Below are positions 12,680-12,784 of a DNA stretch of 12,784 nucleotides, one piece after another (positions within the stretch are counted from its first letter, which is position 1; every line of letters begins with the position of its first letter). The DNA is from an uncultured bacterium (GTDB lineage: Bacteria; Actinomycetota; Coriobacteriia; Coriobacteriales; Coriobacteriaceae): positions 1 to 12,784 of the forward strand of contig CAJMPU010000034.1 in the NCBI GenBank assembly GCA_905215505.1. The letters run 5' to 3'. Made by a program: the position numbers and the translations under genes. Below the pieces are notes generated by a model. That model was not told where the DNA came from and ran no database searches. It was given only the letters and a program-made list of their open reading frames with translations.

Positions 12680-12784
12680 GGCAAGGGCGGCAAGCCCGCC
12701 CAACGGTCAAAAATCGCAGGCAAGCGGCCTAGTCATTGGGTGTTCCTATAGTTTTGTCAACCGTCGGGGCTACTCCCGGTAGGG

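Overview
The window is GC-rich chromosomal DNA made of core metabolic and housekeeping genes, most of them on the minus strand. Codon use, the gene families and the many short palindromic intergenic repeats suggest a high-GC Gram-positive gut anaerobe of the Coriobacteriia. My best guess is Collinsella or a close relative. This rests on general resemblance, since no marker gene here fixes the genus. No phage, insertion sequence, CRISPR array or defence system is visible.

Layout, left to right. A hairpin terminator (26-50) ends proB, glutamate 5-kinase (minus). Next come pncB, nicotinate phosphoribosyltransferase (minus), and a small tail-anchored membrane protein of unknown function (minus). 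A tRNA-Ala(CGC) gene follows (minus) with a strong promoter and its own intrinsic terminator. A dense cluster of GGGACGGGG repeats (3553-3758) separates this from a PflX-like radical SAM protein (minus). The 525-base gap 4710-5234 holds back-to-back promoters, a probable structured non-coding RNA of about 180 nt with a clear terminator, and a perfect 10-bp hairpin. On the plus strand lie a WecA/TagO-type polyprenyl-phosphate sugar-phosphate transferase and trpS. After trpS comes a run of hairpins with no convincing gene. The right half is all minus strand: a single-domain MGMT-family protein, a DegV fatty-acid-binding protein, a MarR regulator, a solo B3/4-domain protein with a structured leader, and ATP-dependent PEP carboxykinase (pckA) with two palindromes upstream.

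The genes do not form one pathway. They cover proline synthesis, NAD salvage, translation (tRNA-Ala, TrpRS, B3/4 protein), cell-envelope glycan priming, DNA alkyl repair, lipid handling and gluconeogenesis or anaplerosis. MarR and DegV may be co-transcribed. The tail-anchored protein and pncB may depend on transcription from the tRNA promoter.

The most interesting material is intergenic. Four copies of a 39-base palindrome with a conserved 9-base loop sit 12-30 bases beyond minus-strand stop codons. Two other palindromic designs share a GGGACRG-like core with it. There is also an unidentified RNA with two mutually exclusive pairings. I see no complete undescribed protein system in this window.
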